From Gammaproteobacteria bacterium (GTDB taxonomy: Bacteria; Pseudomonadota; Gammaproteobacteria; Nevskiales; Nevskiaceae), in the NCBI GenBank assembly GCA_022599775.1, contig JAHZLQ010000005.1, positions 1-52,061 on the forward strand: a stretch of 52,061 nt of DNA. Direction: 5' to 3'. A program made the translations under genes and the position numbers. The notes beneath the pieces were generated by a model. The model saw only the letters and a list, made by a program, of their open reading frames with translations, did not search any database and was not told where the DNA came from. The number at the start of each line of letters is the position of its first letter. The first letter of the stretch is position 1. Positions 44,793-52,061 of the stretch are shown piece by piece.

Positions 44793-46000
44793 GCGCCCTT
44801 GGACGGATCCTCGTGGTGGCGCTGTTGATGGTCGCCAGTGCCAGTGTTCGGGCTGAAACCGATCAAGTCGAGCGCGGACGCTATCTGGTACGTGCCGGCG
44901 ACTGCATTGCCTGCCATACCCGCCGCGGTGGCCCCGAATATGCCGGCGGGCGCGCGGTGCCGACGCCGTTCGGCGAAATCTATTCGACCAATCTCACGCC
45001 CGATGAAGACACCGGGCTCGGCCGCTGGAGCGCAGACGAGTTCTGGTCGGCACTGCACGAAGGCAGGGGGCGGGATGGGCGACTGCTGTACCCGGCCTTC
45101 CCGTATACCAACTACACGTTGATCAGGCGTGAGGACTCGGACGCGATCTTTGCCTATTTGCGCACCTTGCCGGCGGTACGCGAGTCCAATCGGGCCGCGA
45201 ACCTGCGCTTTCCATACAACACGCAGATCGCCCTTCGGGTCTGGCGCTGGCTGTACTTCGAGCCCGGCGAATTCGAGCCTGACCCGACCCGGAATGACAG
45301 CGAGAATCGTGGCGCCTATCTGGTCGAGGGGCTCGGTCATTGCGATGCCTGCCACAGTCCCCGCACGCGACTGGGCGCCACCGACCGCGCAGAACATCTC
45401 GCCGGTGCCATGATCCCGATGCTGGGCTGGTACGCGCCGTCGTTGCGATCAGGCAGGCATGAGCATGCCGAACGGGTGCGTGTGCTCGGCGAGGGCGCGA
45501 GCGAACGCGCGGTCGTGACAGGACCGATGTCGGAGGTCGTTTATCACAGCCTGCAGTACCTGCAGCCGTCTGACCTCGGCGCGATCATGGACTATCTGAA
45601 CAGCCTGCCCCGGACCCGGCCGGCCGAGACGCCTGGCGCGCCTGCCGTGGGTGTTCGTGAACGGCAGGTACAACAGCGAGTGGGCGCCGACATCTATGCC
45701 CAGCATTGCGCGGACTGTCATGGCGAAGGCGGTGAAGGCCGCGCTACGGATTATCCGCCGCTGGCCGGCAACGTCGCGGTAACGGCGGACACCGCCGCCA
45801 ACCCGATACGCACGGTACTGTTGGGCGGATTTGCGCCCGGCACGCGGGCCAATCCGCGGCCCTATGGCATGCCGCCGTTCGGGCAGGCGCTGACCGATGC
45901 CGAGATTGCCGCAGTGCTCAGCTATGTGCGCGGCAGCTGGGGGAACGCCTCATCTCCGGTCTCCACCGTGGAGGTGCGGCGTCAGCGCAGCGGATATTGA
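44789..46000 (+). CDS. tri-haem cytochrome c, dehydrogenase-subunit type
   Basis: This 403-aa exported protein (signal 1-22) has three CXXCH sites, C39-H43, C185-H189 and C307-H311. It matches the tri-haem half of the five-haem cytochrome (YAGGRAVPTPFG, NLTPDEDTGLGRW, YPAFPYTNYTLI). The segment between haems 2 and 3 is about 20 residues shorter than in that paralogue, and the GIG-W motif there is missing. It presumably receives electrons from a quinone or dehydrogenase. It ends just before a perfect hairpin. Confidence 0.88.
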   Translation: MSALGRILVVALLMVASASVRAETDQVERGRYLVRAGDCIACHTRRGGPEYAGGRAVPTPFGEIYSTNLTPDEDTGLGRWSADEFWSALHEGRGRDGRLLYPAFPYTNYTLIRREDSDAIFAYLRTLPAVRESNRAANLRFPYNTQIALRVWRWLYFEPGEFEPDPTRNDSENRGAYLVEGLGHCDACHSPRTRLGATDRAEHLAGAMIPMLGWYAPSLRSGRHEHAERVRVLGEGASERAVVTGPMSEVVYHSLQYLQPSDLGAIMDYLNSLPRTRPAETPGAPAVGVRERQVQQRVGADIYAQHCADCHGEGGEGRATDYPPLAGNVAVTADTAANPIRTVLLGGFAPGTRANPRPYGMPPFGQALTDAEIAAVLSYVRGSWGNASSPVSTVEVRRQRSGY

Positions 46001-46003
46001 CGT

Positions 46004-46024
46004 GAATCACGCGCAGCGTGATTC
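46004..46024 (+). terminator. hairpin after the cytochrome pair
   Basis: GAATCACGC-gca-GCGTGATTC is a perfect 9-bp stem beginning 4 nt after the cytochrome stop. No T-run follows, so it may be an mRNA 3' stabiliser or a factor-assisted terminator. Confidence 0.5.
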
Positions 46025-46153
46025 CGGCCCCCCTCGCCCGACTGCGGGAGCTGGGGGACCGCTCGCGACTGCGTGCGGCGGATGCGGGGAACGACCATGC
46101 CGCGGCAGATTCATTCTGCGGAGTGTGCTTGCGGCATGGCCGTCAGGCAGTCC

Positions 46154-46582
46154 CTACATCGCGCCCAGCTGATTCTTGACGTAGCGCGCCGCCGCAGCGG
46201 ACATTGGCAGCTCGTGGCGCAGCAGCGCCCTGAGCTGTTCGACCAGCACCTCTGCGGGTTCGTCCTTGAGCAGATAGCCCTGCGCGCCGGCGCGCAGCGC
46301 CGGGCCGATATGCGCATCGTCGTCGTAGACGGTCACCACCGCGCTGCAGGCATCCGGAACGGTCCGGCGCAGCGCCTCCAGTACCTCGGTGCCCGAGCCG
46401 TCCGGCAGCCCCAGGTCCACGAGTGACAATTGCGGCTGGTGCTGGCGGATCAGATGAAGCGCCTCGGCCACGCTGCCCGCCGTTTCGATGTGGATGCCGG
46501 GAAAGGCGCTGGCGACAAGATTCGAGAGCCGAAGACGGGTCTCTTCATAGTCCTCGACGATCAGCGCGTACTCCATCACCAA
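46154..46582 (-). CDS. receiver-only response regulator
   Basis: This 142-aa protein has a complete receiver domain: acidic pocket VEDYEE, phospho-Asp in LVDLGLPDGSG (near residue 57), and the conserved Thr/Lys region VVTVYDD and GYLLKDE. It ends at PMSAAAARYVKNQLGAM, which is where LuxR-type regulators enter their helix-turn-helix, but no DNA-binding domain follows. I looked in the 150 bp beyond and did not see it in another frame. It may be a truncated NarL-type regulator or a signalling adaptor. No kinase is adjacent. Confidence 0.85.
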   Translation of the reverse strand: MVMEYALIVEDYEETRLRLSNLVASAFPGIHIETAGSVAEALHLIRQHQPQLSLVDLGLPDGSGTEVLEALRRTVPDACSAVVTVYDDDAHIGPALRAGAQGYLLKDEPAEVLVEQLRALLRHELPMSAAAARYVKNQLGAM

Positions 46583-46653
46583 AGTCTCCCTGGGTTGGTC
46601 CGGCCCTTGTCGACCTGTCAGATGCAGGATAGCGACGACGCGCGCCGGGGACG

Positions 46654-46671
46654 ATCACCTGCCTAGGTGAT
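46654..46671. promoter_or_regulatory. palindrome between the receiver gene and AIM24 gene
   Basis: ATCACCT-GCCT-AGGTGAT is a perfect 7-bp inverted repeat in the 187-bp divergent gap. It is a plausible operator for either gene. Confidence 0.5.
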
Positions 46672-46769
46672 TTGATTGCAACATCGGCATGGTGATACTG
46701 GGCGCGTTCGCGACGCTTGACCGTGCCCGTCAGCGTTGTGCCCCGTGAAGCAATCGAGGAGACAATTAG

Positions 46770-47555
46770 GTGAGAAGCCACGAAATCGACTACGAAGTCA
46801 TCGGCGACGAATTGCAGCTTGTGGAGATCGAACTCGACCCCGGCGAAAAGGTGATCGCCGAGGCCGGAAACATGGCCTACATGGAAGCCGACATCAGTTT
46901 CGAGGCAAAGATGGGCGACGGTTCGAATCCCGACGCCGGATTTCTCGATGCCCTGTTTTCGGTCGGAAAGCGCGTGCTGACGCGCGAATCACTGTTTCTC
47001 ACCCATTTCGAAAACCAGGGAGGTGTCAAGCGTCGTGTGGCTTTCGCCGCGCCGTATCCCGGCAAGATCCTGCCGCTGGACCTGTCGCAGTTCGGTGGGC
47101 GGGTGCTGTGCCAGAAGGATGCCTTCCTCTGCGCGGCGCTGGGCACCAAGGTCGGCATCGCCTTCAACCGCCGCATCGGCAGCGGCCTGTTCGGCGGCGA
47201 GGGCTTCATCCTGCAAAGCCTGGAGGGGGACGGCCGCGCCTTCCTGCATGCCGGCGGCACCGTCGTGCACAAGCGGCTCAACGGTGAAAAACTGCGTGTG
47301 GATACCGGCTGTCTGGTGGCTTTCGATTCGGGCATCGACTACAGCATCGAGCGTGCCGGCAGTCTCAAGTCGATGTTCTTTGGCGGCGAAGGCTTGTTCC
47401 TCGCGACTCTGCAAGGCACCGGCAACGTCTGGCTGCAATCCCTGCCGTTCTCGCGGCTGGCCGACCGCATCCTCGCCAACGCCCCGAGCGCCGGCGGCAA
47501 GGAGCGCGGGGAAGACCGCAATCCCTTGTCGAATCTGTTCCAGATGCTGAGCTAG
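46770..47555 (+). CDS. AIM24/TIGR00266-family protein
   Basis: This 261-aa protein belongs to the AIM24-like beta-barrel family, with [37 protein letters not shown] and [27 protein letters not shown], all strong family blocks. Bacterial members have no firm function; the yeast homologue is a mitochondrial protein. Start is a GTG at 46770 with GAGGAGA upstream. The C-terminus is polar. It is transcribed alone. Confidence 0.9.
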   Translation: MRSHEIDYEVIGDELQLVEIELDPGEKVIAEAGNMAYMEADISFEAKMGDGSNPDAGFLDALFSVGKRVLTRESLFLTHFENQGGVKRRVAFAAPYPGKILPLDLSQFGGRVLCQKDAFLCAALGTKVGIAFNRRIGSGLFGGEGFILQSLEGDGRAFLHAGGTVVHKRLNGEKLRVDTGCLVAFDSGIDYSIERAGSLKSMFFGGEGLFLATLQGTGNVWLQSLPFSRLADRILANAPSAGGKERGEDRNPLSNLFQMLS

Positions 47556-47621
47556 TCGTAATTACCGATGCATCGTTGTCAGGCGACGAAGACCGATTGA
47601 CTGCATACAATTCGTAATTAC
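47556..47621 (+). promoter_or_regulatory. paired TCGTAATTAC sites before brnT
   Basis: TCGTAATTAC occurs at 47556-47565 and 47612-47621, each with the palindrome GTAATTAC. The second ends 9 nt before the brnT start. Two copies in a 75-bp gap suggest an operator for the antitoxin. Confidence 0.5.
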
Positions 47622-47630
47622 ACTGTATGT

Positions 47631-47918
47631 ATGATCGAGTTTCAGTGGAATTCGAACAAGGCGCGCAGCAACCCGACCAAGCATGGTGTTTCGTTCGAGG
47701 AAGCGCGGTCCGTATTCTTTGACGAGTACGCCAGACAGTTCTTCGATGATGGGCATTCCGGTGATGAGGAACGCTTCATCATGCTCGGACGCAGCGACCG
47801 GTTGCGTGTTCTGGTCGTGTGCCACTGCGAACGGGACCGTGGGAACACGGTTCGGATCATCTAAGCTCGAAAAGCGACAGCCGCAGAGCGGCGGCACTAT
47901 CCAGGCCCGATGCTATGA
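47631..47918 (+). pseudogene. brnT: brnT toxin gene broken by one nonsense codon
   Basis: The frame from 47631 encodes BrnT: IEFQWNSNKARSNPTKHGVSFEEA, then DEERFIMLGRS and LVVCHCERDRGNTVRII. It stops at TAA (47862-47864) exactly where BrnT families read RIISARKAT. Beyond the TAA the same frame continues ARKATAAERRHY and ends at TGA 47916-47918, which overlaps the antitoxin ATG as ATGA. So a Ser codon (TCA) has become TAA and cut off the last 18 or so residues. The protein of 77 aa is probably inactive, unless stop readthrough occurs. Confidence 0.85.
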
Positions 47919-48130
47919 AAAAGGAATACGATTTTTCCCAGATGAGGTCCCGAAAAAACCCGTATGCGTCGAAACTGAAAAAGCAGGTAACGATCCGCAT
48001 GGGCGAGGACGTGGTCAGCTACTTCAAGAAGATGGCGGAGGAAACGGGCATTCCGTATCAAAGCCTGATCAACCTGTATCTCAGGGACTGCGTCGCCCAT
48101 GATCGGAAACCTGATCTCAGTTGGCGGTAG
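47915..48130 (+). CDS. BrnA-like antitoxin
   Basis: This 71-aa protein has a basic, ribbon-helix-helix-type region: KKQVTIRMGEDVVSYFKKMAEETGIPYQSLINLYLRDC. Its start overlaps the ancestral brnT stop (ATGA), the usual layout for brnTA. It is intact although the toxin is not. It would bind DNA and repress the operon, probably at the paired GTAATTAC sites upstream. Confidence 0.82.
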   Translation: MKKEYDFSQMRSRKNPYASKLKKQVTIRMGEDVVSYFKKMAEETGIPYQSLINLYLRDCVAHDRKPDLSWR

Positions 48131-48184
48131 GATCGACGTCGCTTGGGGCGAGCGCAGCGAACCCAAACGAAATCTGCTGCCCAC

Positions 48185-49117
48185 TCACGCCGCACCAAGA
48201 TCACCCTGCCCCAACTGCGGCAAAGCCGGGCCGACCTCGCGCCCCAGAAAATCCAGAAACGCCTGCACGGCCGGAATGTTGCGCCGCCGCGACACATAGG
48301 CGGCGTAGATCAGGTCATGCGCCGTGCTCCAGTCCGGCAACACACGAACCAGCTGCCCGGACCGTATGTCGTCCTGGCAGACCAGTTCGGGCAGTTGCAC
48401 GATGCCCTGGCCGGCCAGCGCGGCACCGTGCAGCAGCATCATTTCATCGGTGACGAGTTGAGGCCGGTATTCGACATCGCGCTTGAGCCCGTCCTTGCGT
48501 GATAGTCGCCACACGTGGCGTCCATCCGGCGCACTCAGGCCGAGGCTGGGGTAGCGTTTCAGGTCTTCCGGTTCCGCCGGTTCGCCCAGCCGTGCCAGCA
48601 GTTCGGTGCTGGCCAGCAGCAGACGGCGCGCGATGCCCAATGGCTTGGCCACCAGGTCGCCGTCCTGCAAGGGCGGTACGCGCGCACGAATCGCTACATC
48701 GAAGCCTTCGGCCACCACGTCCACGCGCCGGTTGCTCGCCTCCAGCTCCACGCTGATCTTCGGATAGCTGTCCATGAACTGACGCAGCATCGCCGCGAGT
48801 TGACGCTGTGCCAGCATCACCGGACAGGCCACGCGAATACGGCCGCGCGGTTCGGCGATGCCGCGTTCGATCAGTTCCTGCGCGGCCTGCGCCTCGGTGA
48901 CCATGGCGCGGCAGTGGTGCAGGAAATCCTCGCCGATCGCAGTGAGATGCAACTGCCGCGTGGTGCGCAGCAGCAGGCGGGCGCCAAGTCGTGCTTCCAG
49001 CTCCGAAATGCGTCGCGACAAGCGGGACTTCGGGATCTTCAGGGCGCGCGCGGCCGCCGAGAAGCCGCCGCGCTGGGCGACCTCGCTGAAGTAGTAGAAG
49101 TCGTTGAGGTCTTCCAT
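48185..49117 (-). CDS. LysR-family transcriptional regulator
   Basis: This 310-aa regulator has an N-terminal winged helix (EDLNDFYYFSEVAQRGGFSAAARALKIPKSRLSRRISELE) and a substrate-binding domain from about residue 90 (RGRIRVACPVMLAQRQLAAML). The ATG at 49117 gives the family start. It is divergent from the doxX-osmC-pirin operon and so is its likely activator. A 32-bp palindrome begins 4 bp before its start codon. Confidence 0.93.
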   Translation of the reverse strand: MEDLNDFYYFSEVAQRGGFSAAARALKIPKSRLSRRISELEARLGARLLLRTTRQLHLTAIGEDFLHHCRAMVTEAQAAQELIERGIAEPRGRIRVACPVMLAQRQLAAMLRQFMDSYPKISVELEASNRRVDVVAEGFDVAIRARVPPLQDGDLVAKPLGIARRLLLASTELLARLGEPAEPEDLKRYPSLGLSAPDGRHVWRLSRKDGLKRDVEYRPQLVTDEMMLLHGAALAGQGIVQLPELVCQDDIRSGQLVRVLPDWSTAHDLIYAAYVSRRRNIPAVQAFLDFLGREVGPALPQLGQGDLGAA

Positions 49118-49120
49118 AGC

Positions 49121-49152
49121 GACACACTGTCCTGAATTCAGAACAGTGTGTC
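49121..49152. promoter_or_regulatory. 32-bp near-perfect palindrome at the LysR start
   Basis: The two 16-bp arms (GACACACTGTCCTGAA and TTCAGAACAGTGTGTC) match at 15 of 16 positions, with GAATTC at the centre. It starts 4 bp from the LysR ATG, well placed for autorepression and for control of the divergent doxX operon. Confidence 0.75.
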
Positions 49153-49251
49153 GCGAAAATAGTGTCTTATCAATCGTTTGTTCCGAATATAAATTCTCTT
49201 CCACGCAAAGCCGCAGGCGGCGTGCATCCATCGAACGTAAGGGAGCGTCCA

Positions 49252-49665
49252 ATGAACACCATCATCAAGACAAGCGATCTCGCAGGGCGGGTCGGTCTGT
49301 CCGCCATCTTTCTGATTGCCGGGCTCGGCAAGATCGGTCAGTACGCTGGCACGCAGGGCTACATGGAATCGGTCGGCGTGCCGGGCGGCGTGCTGCCGGC
49401 CGTGATCGCGCTGGAAGTGTTGGGCGGTCTGGCGATCCTGCTCGGCGCCTACACCCGTATCGCCGCACTGCTGCTGGCCGGCTTCAGTGTCGCATCGGCC
49501 GTGCTGTTCCATGCCGACGTCCAGGACCCGACGCAGCAGGTGATGTTCCTCAAGAACATCGCGATCGCCGGCGGCTTCCTGCTGCTGGCGGGTCATGGTG
49601 CGGGCGTGTGGAGTCTGGATGCGCGACTGAAAGGTCGCGGCGTCCGCAAGTTCGCCCAAGCCTGA
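49252..49665 (+). CDS. DoxX-family membrane protein
   Basis: This 137-aa protein has four membrane helices, beginning GRVGLSAIFLIAGLGKIGQY and ending IAIAGGFLLLAGHGAGVWSLD. DoxX proteins associate with thiol/redox and oxidative-stress systems. It is first in an operon with osmC and two pirins. GGAG precedes the ATG. Enzymatic role is not clear from the sequence. Confidence 0.9.
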   Translation: MNTIIKTSDLAGRVGLSAIFLIAGLGKIGQYAGTQGYMESVGVPGGVLPAVIALEVLGGLAILLGAYTRIAALLLAGFSVASAVLFHADVQDPTQQVMFLKNIAIAGGFLLLAGHGAGVWSLDARLKGRGVRKFAQA

Positions 49666-49727
49666 AACCTCGCACGCCGGTCCGGCGGATCGGCGTGCCC
49701 TTTCAAACAGTCGCGAGAGATCAAGCC

Positions 49728-50153
49728 ATGTCCGAAGTCATCACTGCCAGCGCCTCGATCGGCGCAGTGCCCTACACCGTCACCCTGAGTGACGGCCGCC
49801 ACCAGTGGATCGGCGACGAGCCGCTTTCAGACGGCGGGGTCGATGCCGGTCCGTCACCCAGAACTCTGCTGCTGTCCAGTCTCGGCGCCTGCACCGCGAT
49901 CACGCTGAAAATGTACGCCGCGCGCAAGCAATGGCCGCTGGAGACGGTGCAGGTGCATCTGACCCTGAACCCCGAAGGCGCGCCGCCATCCGGGGGCAAC
50001 CGCATCGAACGCCGTATCGAGCTGCTGGGTGCGCTCGATGACGAACAGCGTCAGCGTCTGCTGCAGATCGCCAATGCCTGCCCGGTGCACAAGCTGCTGA
50101 CGGGCGAGATCGACATCGTGTCCAGCCTGAGCACCGAAGGAGTCCAGTCATGA
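49728..50153 (+). CDS. OsmC-family peroxidase-like protein
   Basis: This 141-aa protein fits OsmC/Ohr: DAGPSPRTLLLSSLGACTAITLKMYAARK, with the first reactive Cys in LGACT, and the second in NACPVHKLLTGEI. Two-Cys OsmC proteins reduce organic hydroperoxides. The stop overlaps the pirin start (ATGA). With DoxX and pirins it forms a redox-stress operon under the LysR gene. Confidence 0.93.
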   Translation: MSEVITASASIGAVPYTVTLSDGRHQWIGDEPLSDGGVDAGPSPRTLLLSSLGACTAITLKMYAARKQWPLETVQVHLTLNPEGAPPSGGNRIERRIELLGALDDEQRQRLLQIANACPVHKLLTGEIDIVSSLSTEGVQS

Positions 50154-51055
50154 GCCTGTTGCAAGCCGAACGCCAGTTGCTGCCCGCCACCGAAACCGTA
50201 TTGGGTGAGGGCATGCGGATTCGCCGCGCTCTGCCGACGCGCCTGCGCCGCATGGTCGGACCCTGGACCTTCATGGACCACTTCGGCCCGGTGGACGTGG
50301 CGCACGGCGATGGCATGCGCGTGGCACCGCATCCGCACATCGGGCTGCAAACGGTGACGTGGTTGCATCGCGGCGAGATCTTGCACCGCGACAGCCTCGG
50401 ATCCTTGCAGACCATCCGGCCCGGCCAGCTCAACCTGATGACCAGCGGACGCGGCATTTCGCATTCGGAAGAGTCCCCGCTGCCGCGCTCGCCGGAATTG
50501 CACGGCCTGCAATTCTGGATCGCCTTGCCGGACGAATCGCGCGCGATCGAAGCGGCGTTCGATCACTACCCGAGCTTGCCGGTGATCGAACGCGACGGTC
50601 TGCGCATCAGCGTGCTGGTGGGCGAGATGCTGGGCGAGGTGTCGCCGGCGCGCCTGTATTCGCCGGCGCTTGGCCTGGACATGGAAGCCACGCAGGGCAT
50701 TGCCACAAGCCTGCCGCTGCGGCCGGACTTCGAATACGCCGCGCTGGTCAGTGAAGGCGAGGCCGAGTTCGACGGTGAAACGCTGGCACCGGGCAGCTTG
50801 CTGTACCTCGGCGGTGGTCGCGAGTCTCTGGCGATTCGCACCTCCGGTGCGGCACGCCTGACCCTGATCGGCGGCGAGCCGTTCGAGACGCCGGTGCTGA
50901 TGTGGTGGAACTTCGTGGCACGCACCCAGGACGAGCTGTCGACCGCGGTGCGCGAGTGGAACGCCGGGCAGGGTGATTACGGCGAGGTCCACGGTTATGA
51001 CGGTGCGCGCCTCAAGGCGCCGACCCCGCCGTGGGACAAGACCGCCGCCGGTTGA
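50150..51055 (+). CDS. pirin family protein (first)
   Basis: This 301-aa bicupin protein has the pirin N-domain: RMVGPWTFMDHFGPVD, HPHIGLQTVTWLHRGEILHRDSLGS and TSGRGISHSEES. The His and Glu metal ligands (HPHIGL, HRDSLG) are in place. Some bacterial pirins are quercetinases; others are regulatory. The C-terminal domain carries GGEPFETPVLMWWNFV, seen in the longer pirin group. It starts within the osmC stop. Confidence 0.93.
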   Translation: MSLLQAERQLLPATETVLGEGMRIRRALPTRLRRMVGPWTFMDHFGPVDVAHGDGMRVAPHPHIGLQTVTWLHRGEILHRDSLGSLQTIRPGQLNLMTSGRGISHSEESPLPRSPELHGLQFWIALPDESRAIEAAFDHYPSLPVIERDGLRISVLVGEMLGEVSPARLYSPALGLDMEATQGIATSLPLRPDFEYAALVSEGEAEFDGETLAPGSLLYLGGGRESLAIRTSGAARLTLIGGEPFETPVLMWWNFVARTQDELSTAVREWNAGQGDYGEVHGYDGARLKAPTPPWDKTAAG

Positions 51056-51082
51056 GCGGCCGACAACACAAGGAGTACGACG

Positions 51083-51802
51083 ATGATTGAAGTCAGACAC
51101 GCACAGGATCGCGGCCACGCCGGTTTTTCGTGGCTGGACTCGCATCACAGCTTCTCGTTCGGTCATTACTACGACCCCGAGCAGATCGGCTTCTCCGACC
51201 TGTTGGTGATCAACGATGATCGCGTTTCGCCGTCCGGCGGATTCGGGCGCCATTCGCACGCGGACATGGAGATTTTTTCCTACGTGCTCGAAGGCGCGCT
51301 CGCGCATCAGGATTCGATGGGCACCGGCTCGGTGATCCGTCCCGGCGACGTGCAGATGATGAGTGCCGGTTCGGGGATCAGCCACAGTGAGTACAACCAC
51401 TTCGCGGTCGATCCTGTGCACTTCCTGCAGATCTGGATCGTGCCGGATCGCAAGGGCGTGGCGCCGCGCTATCAGCAGGTGCACTTCGACGAATCCGAAC
51501 GGCGCGGGCGCTTGCGTCTGATCGTCTCCCCGAACGGTGACGACGGTTCGCTCGGCGTCTATCAGGACGCGCGCGTCTACGCCGGCCTGTTCGACGGTGA
51601 CGAGAGCGCCAGTGTCGAGCTCGACGAACAGCGCTACGCCTACGTGCACATTGCGCGTGGCTCGGTCGAAGTCGACGGCCAGCGGCTGGGCGAGGGCGAT
51701 GGCGCACGTGTCCGCGAGGAGACCCGGCTGCAGTTCTCCAGGGGCGACCAAGCCGAGGTGCTGCTGTTCGATCTACGGCCGCGCGAAGTGCCGAAGTTCT
51801 GA
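51083..51802 (+). CDS. pirin family protein (second, YhaK/YhhW-like)
   Basis: This 239-aa pirin resembles the short YhhW group: HSFSFGHYYDP, FGRHSHADMEIFSYVLEGALAHQDSMG and GSGISHSEYNH, with the His/Glu metal site. E. coli YhhW has quercetin 2,3-dioxygenase activity in vitro. It lies 27 nt after the first pirin with AAGGAG before the ATG, and ends the operon. The two pirins are not recent duplicates. Confidence 0.93.
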   Translation: MIEVRHAQDRGHAGFSWLDSHHSFSFGHYYDPEQIGFSDLLVINDDRVSPSGGFGRHSHADMEIFSYVLEGALAHQDSMGTGSVIRPGDVQMMSAGSGISHSEYNHFAVDPVHFLQIWIVPDRKGVAPRYQQVHFDESERRGRLRLIVSPNGDDGSLGVYQDARVYAGLFDGDESASVELDEQRYAYVHIARGSVEVDGQRLGEGDGARVREETRLQFSRGDQAEVLLFDLRPREVPKF

Positions 51803-51817
51803 GGCGTATCGGCGCGC

Positions 51818-51859
51818 CGTCATTCCTGGGCCCGCGCAGCGGGAACCCGGAATCCATGC
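51818..51859. repeat. dispersed intergenic repeat, copy A
   Basis: This 42-bp unit begins CGTCATTCC and ends CCGGAATCCATGC-like sequence, with the inverted core CCCGC..GCGGG. It matches copy B at 52020-52061 except for a few bases and lies 15 bp after the second pirin stop. Elements of this kind are common between genes in GC-rich gammaproteobacteria. Confidence 0.75.
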
Positions 51860-51881
51860 GGCCTCACCGGATGTCGCGTGA

Positions 51882-51918
51882 ATTCCGGCTCAAGCCCGCA
51901 GCTTGTCCGGAATGACGG
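51882..51918. repeat. inverted partner of the dispersed repeat
   Basis: CCGGAATGAC at 51908-51917 is the reverse complement of the start of copy B (GTCATTCCGG), and the segment AATTCCGG at 51890-51897 marks its other end. It is a related but diverged unit in the opposite orientation. The remaining part of 51918-52019 holds nothing I could assign. Confidence 0.5.
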
Positions 51919-52019
51919 AGCTGGGGTGAGGTTTGCATGGTGGGTGACGCACGGCGGGCCGCGACAGGAACGCTGTTGCCGACCTGACGCCGCTTGCTGA
52001 GCGGATGTCCGACCGTTTC

Positions 52020-52061
52020 CGTCATTCCGGGGCCCGCGCAGCGGGAACCCGGAATCCATGC
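52020..52061. repeat. dispersed intergenic repeat, copy B
   Basis: A second, near-identical 42-bp copy of the repeat at 51818-51859 runs to the right edge. It may be one end of a larger unit that continues outside the window. Confidence 0.75.

Noticed and set aside
50051-51751. 566-codon minus-strand frame opposite the pirin genes
   Set aside because: Antisense shadow; both pirin genes are complete on the plus strand.

Overview
The window is GC-rich, densely coded, single-chromosome-like DNA. PqiABC, AstD, CstA, HtpG, c-type cytochromes and an exact Anr/FNR box together suggest a gammaproteobacterium. A Nevskiales/Solimonadaceae-like or Xanthomonadales-like host is my best guess, at low confidence. 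I saw no rRNA, tRNA, insertion sequence or phage gene.

Positions 1-12264 are a defence island. A CRISPR array (1-595) runs off the left edge. Its leader follows (596-805). Next is one minus-strand cas operon of subtype I-G (formerly I-U), transcribed right to left as cas3, fic-csx17, csb1, csb2, cas4-cas1, cas2. The large subunit Csx17 carries an N-terminal Fic domain with a near-complete Fic signature. The operon is headed by a toxin-antitoxin-like pair: an RHH antitoxin, then a PIN-domain protein whose stop codon overlaps the cas3 start. The 125 bp between antitoxin and PIN gene hold an unexplained element. It has a CATTGAAG block like the 3' end of the CRISPR repeat, followed by 15 nt that recur just upstream beside a TTC PAM-like triplet, all inside a long inverted repeat. 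This looks like a crRNA-like cas-regulating or toxin-regulating element. An orphan BrnA-like gene lies just outside.

Positions 12439-24085 hold a WYL regulator, divergent aldehyde dehydrogenases (astD-like, gabD-like) around a perfect palindrome, a PYROXD2-like FAD oxidoreductase, an XRE-cupin regulator coupled to a group II truncated haemoglobin, a crotonase, and a pqi operon with a split pqiA (lipid transport between membranes).

Positions 24111-37390 hold htpG, a LOG protein, a periplasmic cyclophilin, cstA coupled to a 'CC-ending' small protein and an ArsA-like ATPase, a LVIVD-repeat surface protein, an old yellow enzyme, serA and a CASTOR/POLLUX-type channel.

Positions 37415-46000 hold respiratory and redox genes. 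A five-haem cytochrome c is separated from uspA by an Anr/FNR box, and the same five-haem architecture occurs again as two adjacent genes (2 + 3 haems). Between them are an M49-type peptidase lipoprotein, an MpaB-like oxygenase, a thioesterase and a dienelactone hydrolase.

Positions 46154-52061 hold a receiver-only response regulator, an AIM24 protein, a brnT toxin gene broken by one nonsense codon with its antitoxin intact, and a LysR regulator divergent from a doxX-osmC-pirin-pirin operon. The window ends in dispersed intergenic repeats.
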